Below are positions 22,101 to 27,137 of a DNA stretch of 27,137 nt, piece by piece; position 1 is the stretch's first letter, and every line of letters starts with the position of its first letter. This DNA comes from DAONFI01 sp035403485 (GTDB taxonomy: Bacteria > Planctomycetota > Phycisphaerae > SM23-33). The notes beneath the pieces are model-generated. The model made no database searches. It saw nothing but the letters and a program-made list of their open reading frames with translations, and was not told the origin of the DNA. Made by a program: the position numbers and the translations under genes. The DNA is taken from assembly GCA_964536835.1 (NCBI GenBank), contig CAZIAZ010000041.1, forward strand, positions 1 through 27,137, given 5' to 3'.

Positions 22101-24418
22101 TCGGCGGCACTCCCTATGAGGTCTTCGACAGCCTCCAGCAGGGTATCATCATGGAAACTGCTTTTGGTCAGGTAATAATCGGCGCCTGCCTCAAGGCCAT
22201 TGAGCCTGTCCTCTTCCCTGTCCTTGTACGACACAATCATTACGGGAATATCCTTGAGATTGACATCCTGCTTTACGTGTCGCACCAGTTCTATGCCGTT
22301 CATTCTCGGCATGTCTATGTCGCTTATGAGCATGTCGAACTGCGACGAGCGTATTGCGTTCCAGCCGTCCGCGCCGTCCACCGCCACTTCTACTTCATAT
22401 CCCGCACTTTCAAGCAGCCGCCGTTGCACTTCACGCACCGTTATCGAGTCGTCTACCACAAGTATGCGTTTGCGGGTTTGTGCTTCGTCGCTTCGTGCCG
22501 TATTGCGTCGTAGGCTGCGAAGCCGTCCGGTCGTCAAAAGTGCCTGTGCCGAGCGTACCACGTCGTCCGCGTCAAGAATCAGCAGAGGACTGCCGTCTTC
22601 CATGATTGCCGCAGCACTGATGTCCGGAACTTTACCCAGCCGCAAATCGAGCGGCCGTACCACTAAATCACGTTCACCGAGAAATCTGGATACCTGCAAG
22701 CCGTACTGGTCGCTACGGTCAGATATGGTTACTATGTGTACCTGCTCGGAATCTATCGGCACTTCCGGCAGGTCAAGAATCTGCTGCGCCGAAACAAGGC
22801 CGATGTTCTCGCCGTTGACTTCGATGTATTGACGATTTTCGACGTTCTTTATTTCATCCATATTGACTATTATGCAACGGTCGACGCGGTACAGCGGTAT
22901 GGCGTACGGCTCGCCGGCGATTTCTATCAGCAGAGAGCGGATTACGGAAAGCGTGAGCGGCAGTTGCATGTGGAATACTGTTCCCTGCGCTGCTTGCGTC
23001 GATATTGTCACTGTGCCGCCGACTTCCTGTATCATTGTCTGCAGTACGTCCAGGCCGACGCCGCGGCCGGAAATTTCCGTCACTTTATCCCGCGTTGAAA
23101 AGCCCGGCAGAAACAGAAATTCCAGCAGTTCAGGTTTTGTCATCTGGTCAGCCATTTCCTGCGTGGCCAGACCTTTTGATACGATTTTTCCGCGAAGAAC
23201 CTCAATATCGACTCCTCGTCCGTCGTCGCGTATCTCGATATGCAGCATGCCTGCGCGGTGTGACGCCTCCAACGTCAGGTTGCCGGTTTCATTCTTGTTT
23301 GCCGCGATACGTTCCTCCGGCAGTTCAAGGCCGTGGTCGACGGCGTTACGCAAAAGATGCGTAAGAGGAGATTCGAGTTTTTCAAGTATGTCGCGATCTA
23401 TTTCCGTATCCTGGCCGTGAATTTCAAACCGTACTTTTTTGCCAACACGTTTCGCCAGGTCGCGAACCATTCTTGGAAATCCGCCGGTGCCGTCGCTGAA
23501 TGGCCGCATACGGCTGCGGATGACTTCGTTATACAAACGCTCAGTCAGATTACCCATTCTTCTTTGCGAGATGTTGAAACTCGACACTTGCGAAGCGATG
23601 GTGTCGGCAATGTTGCGAAGGTGATGTTGAGCGTCGCGCAGAATGGCTTTTGCGAGTTCATGCTGTTCACGCTCGTGAGCTTCGAAAATGGCTTCAAGCT
23701 GCGATGAAAGGCGGTAATTTTCTCTGCGAAGCGACTGCATGACATCGCCGAACGGTTCGAACCATTGCGACTGTACGTAGGCTTCGCCGGCTAACCCAAG
23801 CAGGTAATCCATGCTTGACGATGTCACGCGAACTACGCGGTCTGCGTCTATTTCCCTTGTTGTTGGTTTGTCGCTGGTATGTGCATTTTGAGGCGATGCC
23901 TCAGGCGATGGTTGCGGTTGCGGGGCGGCTGGCGTTACTGAAGGTTGTAACGTCGGCTGTTGAGCAGATTCTGGGGCTGTTGATTGGGCGGCTGGTGTGT
24001 TGGCAGAGTTATATTTGCCGGCATTGACGTCCGCAAGCGACTGGATGAGTTTTTCAAATTTCGCAAGATTTTTCTCCTTGAATTCAGCGGCATCTTTTTC
24101 TGTGCCTTGCGATATTCGCACCAGCATGTCGACGCCGCCCAGCAGGACGTCTATATCATCGCCGTTCAGAACGCGGTTTCCTTTCTGCGCCGTCACGAAG
24201 CAGTCTTCCATCTTGTGCGCAAGTTCAACGCCGGCGTCTAAGCCTATTATTCTGGCTGCGCCCTTGATGGAGTGCGCGGCTCGCATGAGCGGTTCACAGA
24301 CTTCGCCGCAGCCGCCTTTTTCCTCCAGCCCAAGAAGGCCGTCGTTGAGAATTTTTGCATTGTTCTCAACTTCCGTCTTGAAAAGTTCAAACATGGAAAA
24401 GCCGCTCAAGTCGCTCAT
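22097..24418 (-). CDS. WspE-like hybrid CheA histidine kinase with C-terminal receiver
   Basis: A 773-aa central kinase of the chemosensory array. Domains in order: HPt with phospho-His49 (AAHSIKGAAR); a Pro/Gln-rich linker at about 135-195; a coiled-coil-like dimerisation region; the HATPase with HLLRNAVDHGLE, DDGRGVD and GRGVGLDVL; a CheW-like regulatory domain; and a receiver from about 649 with phospho-Asp700 (LISDIDMP). The N-terminus, from FELFKTEVE to MEDCFVTAQ, resembles Pseudomonas WspE. No P2 domain is evident. It overlaps cheW upstream and cheB downstream by 4 nt each. It should phosphorylate the receiver-PP2C protein and CheB; the attached receiver may act as a phosphate sink. Confidence 0.95.
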   Translation of the reverse strand: MSDLSGFSMFELFKTEVENNAKILNDGLLGLEEKGGCGEVCEPLMRAAHSIKGAARIIGLDAGVELAHKMEDCFVTAQKGNRVLNGDDIDVLLGGVDMLVRISQGTEKDAAEFKEKNLAKFEKLIQSLADVNAGKYNSANTPAAQSTAPESAQQPTLQPSVTPAAPQPQPSPEASPQNAHTSDKPTTREIDADRVVRVTSSSMDYLLGLAGEAYVQSQWFEPFGDVMQSLRRENYRLSSQLEAIFEAHEREQHELAKAILRDAQHHLRNIADTIASQVSSFNISQRRMGNLTERLYNEVIRSRMRPFSDGTGGFPRMVRDLAKRVGKKVRFEIHGQDTEIDRDILEKLESPLTHLLRNAVDHGLELPEERIAANKNETGNLTLEASHRAGMLHIEIRDDGRGVDIEVLRGKIVSKGLATQEMADQMTKPELLEFLFLPGFSTRDKVTEISGRGVGLDVLQTMIQEVGGTVTISTQAAQGTVFHMQLPLTLSVIRSLLIEIAGEPYAIPLYRVDRCIIVNMDEIKNVENRQYIEVNGENIGLVSAQQILDLPEVPIDSEQVHIVTISDRSDQYGLQVSRFLGERDLVVRPLDLRLGKVPDISAAAIMEDGSPLLILDADDVVRSAQALLTTGRLRSLRRNTARSDEAQTRKRILVVDDSITVREVQRRLLESAGYEVEVAVDGADGWNAIRSSQFDMLISDIDMPRMNGIELVRHVKQDVNLKDIPVMIVSYKDREEDRLNGLEAGADYYLTKSSFHDDTLLEAVEDLIGSAAE

Positions 24419-25044
24419 TTGAGACTCCTTTCCATCGCCCGAACGAGAAGTTCCTCATCTATCAAGCCGACGCGCAATCCCTTGCATTCAAAAACGTGTT
24501 GCGTCAGTTTTGTGGGTGACTTCGAAACCGTGACTGGAGTTTTCTGGAGTTTTTGCGCGGATATGTTGAAGACGCCCAGGACTTCATCTGCGGTGAAGCC
24601 CCACGTCTGTTTTTCAAATCCTATTACGAGCATTCTCGGCGAAGGTTTTTTTGCGTTTTGCGGAACGGTTGATTCCGGCGGTTCTTCCTCGTGCTTTATC
24701 AGAAAATCCAGCGAGAAACACAGCGTAAGTTCCCCGTCGATATTTGCGATTCCTCGCATAGCGCCGGCATGGTGCGGTATGCGGTGCGGGGTATGGACGT
24801 CGGCGATGCTTTTAATGGTCTGCGACGGCAATGCCAGCCATCGATTGCCTATGCGGAAAATTACCACCGAGGATGTTTCGTCGGCATTGGTATCCTGTTT
24901 GTTTCGAGAGAGAAGTTCCGACCATATATGCGTGTAATCCTCGCTAAGCGGCCGTGAAAAAAATTCCTCCCGCGCATGCCGCAGCGATTGAGCATCAAGC
25001 TGGATATACAAATCAGGTTGTATGTCGTCGTTGGTGTCTGTCAT
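24415..25044 (-). CDS. WspD-like CheW coupling protein
   Basis: A 209-aa CheW-domain protein linking receptor and kinase. The CheW fold starts near residue 60 (VVIFRIGNRWLALPSQTI) and includes the PHRIPHHAGAMRGIANIDGEL block. The first 55 or so residues form an extra N-terminal region, as in WspD. I recall Pseudomonas-type WspD having a Cys-rich motif there; no such cysteines are present here. It overlaps cheR and cheA by 4 nt (ATGA) on each side, so the genes are translationally coupled. The cluster has two different CheW proteins, as Wsp does. Confidence 0.9.
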   Translation of the reverse strand: MTDTNDDIQPDLYIQLDAQSLRHAREEFFSRPLSEDYTHIWSELLSRNKQDTNADETSSVVIFRIGNRWLALPSQTIKSIADVHTPHRIPHHAGAMRGIANIDGELTLCFSLDFLIKHEEEPPESTVPQNAKKPSPRMLVIGFEKQTWGFTADEVLGVFNISAQKLQKTPVTVSKSPTKLTQHVFECKGLRVGLIDEELLVRAMERSLK

Positions 25045-26333
25045 GTGACGCTATGCTCCTTGCGACGTTCGATTATTCGTTGCATTCTTCGTTTTATATT
25101 GCCGGCGGTCGTCGAGTCTCCTTTCTGTCTCGCAAGCAGCCAGAGATATTGCATGGACTCAAGGTGGTCAGCCTGGAGATAGAGTGCTTTTTGGAAAAAC
25201 TGTTGTGCGACGTCATGCCAGCCCTGCGCTTCGTTGATGACGCCCAACAGATAAAATGCCGACGGCGATGGGGCGGCCACATTGTGTTTGATGAAATCGG
25301 TGCAGATGTCGGCGGCTTCGGGCAGTTTGCCCATGTCGGCCAATGCGCGGGCTTTTTCCAGAGGGTCGCGAGGCAATTCGTCGATATGCTGCGGAATATT
25401 CCATTGAAGGGCTTTGCGCGTCTGTGCTCTGGTTTCGCGGGTATGTATAACATGCTGTTGTGCGTGATGTTTTTTCGCTACGGGCGCAGCTTGTGAAGAA
25501 GACGATTTGCCCCGCGTTACCGGCGCTGGCGTAGCGGAGAAGCTGTAACCGAAGCAGTGCGGATGTGAAAGCGGCCGGAAATAATCGCTCGTGATGATTT
25601 CAGACGGGCCGACGAACAGCGTTCCGCCGTCGAAAAGTGAATTCTGTATGTAATCCAGAACATCCTGGCGGGCCTGTGCGTTGAGATATATCATCACGTT
25701 GCGGCAGAATATCATGTTGTATTTGTAACGCGAGGGCATTGAACATGGGTCTGTCAGGTTACCCTGTGAAAAGTTGACCTGCGTTAATATTTCCGGGTCG
25801 AGTATGAACTGGGCGTCCTCGTTGCCGGGTGTGAAGTAGCGACTGCGGAAATGGTCGTATGATTTTGACGACTGCCTGAACGATTTGGCGTTATATATGC
25901 CTCGCCTGGCCGCTTCCAGCGAGAAAATGTTTATGTCAAAAGCGTCTATTCGATAATTTTCTTTAGGCACGCCGGCTGTCGTCAGAACCATAGCTGCCGA
26001 ATAAGGTTCTTCGCCGCTGCAACAGGCCATGCTCAGTATCCTGAAAACTCCTGCGGGATTTTTGCGATAAAAATCCGTAGCAATCTCCTCCATTGCCGCA
26101 AAAGACTGCGGCTCACGGAAAAACCATGTTTCAGGTACGGTCGTCGCCGTGATTAGCCGGTCCAGAACGGTCGTATCGCTTTTTACTTTTTCAAGGAGAG
26201 CGACTTCATTTTCGCAGCCTGTGTTTTTCATGAGATTCTGCGCTGCGTGAGCCAGGCCGCTCTCGCCGAGAGAGGACGGCTCAAGGCCTATGGTGCTGCT
26301 CAGAAAATCTGCGATAATGCCGTATTTCATCAT
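25041..26333 (-). CDS. WspC-like CheR methyltransferase with TPR tail
   Basis: An S-adenosylmethionine-dependent methyltransferase that methylates receptor glutamates. The N-terminal part ends in VVPETWFFR-like TTVPETWFFREPQSF near residues 64-78. The SAM-binding ACCSGEEPYS is near 103-112 and NMIFCRNVMIYL is in the middle. After a Ser/Ala/Gln-rich linker, residues about 320-420 look like tetratricopeptide repeats (ALADMGKLPEAADICTDF; AFYLLGVINEAQGWHDVA). CheR with a TPR tail is a feature of WspC. It starts immediately after the cheW stop (ATGATG; either ATG possible) and overlaps the next cheW by 4 nt. Length is 430 aa. Confidence 0.94.
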   Translation of the reverse strand: MMKYGIIADFLSSTIGLEPSSLGESGLAHAAQNLMKNTGCENEVALLEKVKSDTTVLDRLITATTVPETWFFREPQSFAAMEEIATDFYRKNPAGVFRILSMACCSGEEPYSAAMVLTTAGVPKENYRIDAFDINIFSLEAARRGIYNAKSFRQSSKSYDHFRSRYFTPGNEDAQFILDPEILTQVNFSQGNLTDPCSMPSRYKYNMIFCRNVMIYLNAQARQDVLDYIQNSLFDGGTLFVGPSEIITSDYFRPLSHPHCFGYSFSATPAPVTRGKSSSSQAAPVAKKHHAQQHVIHTRETRAQTRKALQWNIPQHIDELPRDPLEKARALADMGKLPEAADICTDFIKHNVAAPSPSAFYLLGVINEAQGWHDVAQQFFQKALYLQADHLESMQYLWLLARQKGDSTTAGNIKRRMQRIIERRKEHSVT

Positions 26334-26786
26334 TTAACGCTTTGCGAAAATAAGTTCCTGCACCTCAGGGGCGATGAGATTTTCGACACTGATAAGCTGT
26401 ACAAGTTCACCGTCGTGGCGGACTATTTTGCCCAGATAAGGTGCGTTTTTCAAATCGACGCCGGAATTTTCAAAATCATTTTCACCAGCCGTGAATGTGG
26501 TCGTGACGTTTTCCGCCGCTATGCCGATACGTCGTTTATTGCCGTCCCAAGACGGGTAGTCGATTACTATGATTCGCGTTCCGAACGTCTGGCTGCACGG
26601 GGTTTTCATGGACAGCATTTTGAGGTCGATAGTCGGGACGATGCTGCCGCGGTAGTCGAAAATGCCGGTTACATATTCCGGCGCGCCTGGCAGCGGTCGG
26701 AACTCTATCAGCGGAATGACCTCCACTACGTTTTCACACGATATGGCGTATGCGTATGAGCCCAGATTGAATCCCATAAGGAGCAT
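26334..26786 (-). CDS. WspB-like CheW coupling protein
   Basis: A 150-aa single-domain CheW. Recognisable parts are AISCENVVEVIPLIEFRPLP and YVTGIFDYRGSIVPTIDLK, the core receptor/kinase-binding strands. It starts 1 nt after the MCP stop codon and ends directly before cheR. A later in-frame ATG (26777) is an alternative start. As the first CheW after the receptor it matches WspB by position. Confidence 0.93.
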   Translation of the reverse strand: MLLMGFNLGSYAYAISCENVVEVIPLIEFRPLPGAPEYVTGIFDYRGSIVPTIDLKMLSMKTPCSQTFGTRIIVIDYPSWDGNKRRIGIAAENVTTTFTAGENDFENSGVDLKNAPYLGKIVRHDGELVQLISVENLIAPEVQELIFAKR

Positions 26787-26787
26787 T

Positions 26788-27137
26788 TTATTCTTCGTTT
26801 GCCTCCCGTACGTTTTCGGCGGTATTGACGACGTTGAATTTCTGGATTATCTGGCCCAACGCCTGTACTGCCTGCCGCATGAAGTCTGCTGCGTCGTTAA
26901 GTTCCCTTACCGCGTCAAGAGTATGCCGCGTGCTCTCGGTAAGCTGTATCATTGCGTCGTTTATCTGCTGCGCGCCCTGCGATTGAGACTGCATGCCGTC
27001 GGAAACAGCCTGGAATTTCGGCGTCAACTGTTCGACATGCGTTATGATTGCACTGAACTGGCCGGCCAGACGGACGGTCTGTTCTACGCCGGTACGCATG
27101 GCTTCCGAAAATTTGTCCATTTCCATGACGCCGGTTG
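26788..27137 (-). CDS. Methyl-accepting chemotaxis protein, C-terminal end (WspA-like, cut by window edge)
   Basis: Only the last 115 or so codons are inside the window; the frame stays open to the right edge, so the ATG at 27126 is internal. The visible part is helical, heptad-like receptor coiled coil (FSEAMRTGVEQTVRLAGQF; SQGAQQINDAMIQLTEST), typical of the end of an MCP cytoplasmic domain and close to WspA as I remember it. There is no NWETF-type CheR/CheB tether at the C-terminus (it ends REANEE). The hairpin tip, membrane segments and sensor domain lie outside the window. Confidence 0.85.
   Translation of the reverse strand, partial: TGVMEMDKFSEAMRTGVEQTVRLAGQFSAIITHVEQLTPKFQAVSDGMQSQSQGAQQINDAMIQLTESTRHTLDAVRELNDAADFMRQAVQALGQIIQKFNVVNTAENVREANEE

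Overview
This window looks like chromosomal DNA from a Gram-negative bacterium. It encodes an outer-membrane porin with a Sec signal peptide and a CheA/CheB/CheR/CheW chemosensory cluster. The mix of an acetyl-CoA carboxylase pair, a GH106-like rhamnosidase, a PocR-GAF-PP2C phosphatase and a receiver-PP2C protein suggests a Planctomycetota/PVC-type organism. That placement is a low-confidence inference; nothing here is a taxonomic marker. No phage, transposase, CRISPR, tRNA or rRNA was seen.

Left part (1-7.7 kb), mostly housekeeping. A LarE-type sulfur transferase with three cysteines faces a divergent M24 peptidase. The peptidase leads into accB-accC. Next come a six-hairpin-glycosidase-like protein and, on the opposite strand, hisC-hisB, which ends at a strong terminator. 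A short dispersed repeat occurs at the left edge and again at 4.3 kb.

Middle (7.8-15.4 kb). A PocR-GAF-PP2C phosphatase is divergent from an L-rhamnose isomerase gene that ends at a clear terminator. A 165-bp foldback element follows. Then an AraC regulator is divergent from a large GH106-like alpha-L-rhamnosidase. The isomerase, AraC and GH106 genes make a plausible rhamnoside-utilisation neighbourhood.

Acid-stress/GABA operon (15.4-19.85 kb). A possible 27-codon leader ORF is followed by a GadC-like antiporter, glutamate decarboxylase GadB and an OprB-like porin, all on one strand. The antiporter lacks the C-terminal plug of E. coli GadC, whereas GadB keeps the penultimate His.

Right part (19.85 kb to the right edge), the most interesting region. 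A tightly overlapping minus-strand operon has the order and protein signatures of the Pseudomonas Wsp surface-sensing system: MCP (WspA-like, cut by the window edge), CheW (WspB), CheR-TPR (WspC), CheW (WspD), CheA-REC (WspE) and CheB (WspF). At the place of the diguanylate cyclase WspR there is a protein with a recognisably WspR-type receiver and linker. Its GGDEF domain is replaced by a SpoIIE/RsbU-type PP2C phosphatase. The apparent output is therefore protein dephosphorylation (partner switching) rather than c-di-GMP synthesis. No STAS or anti-sigma partner is visible in the window.
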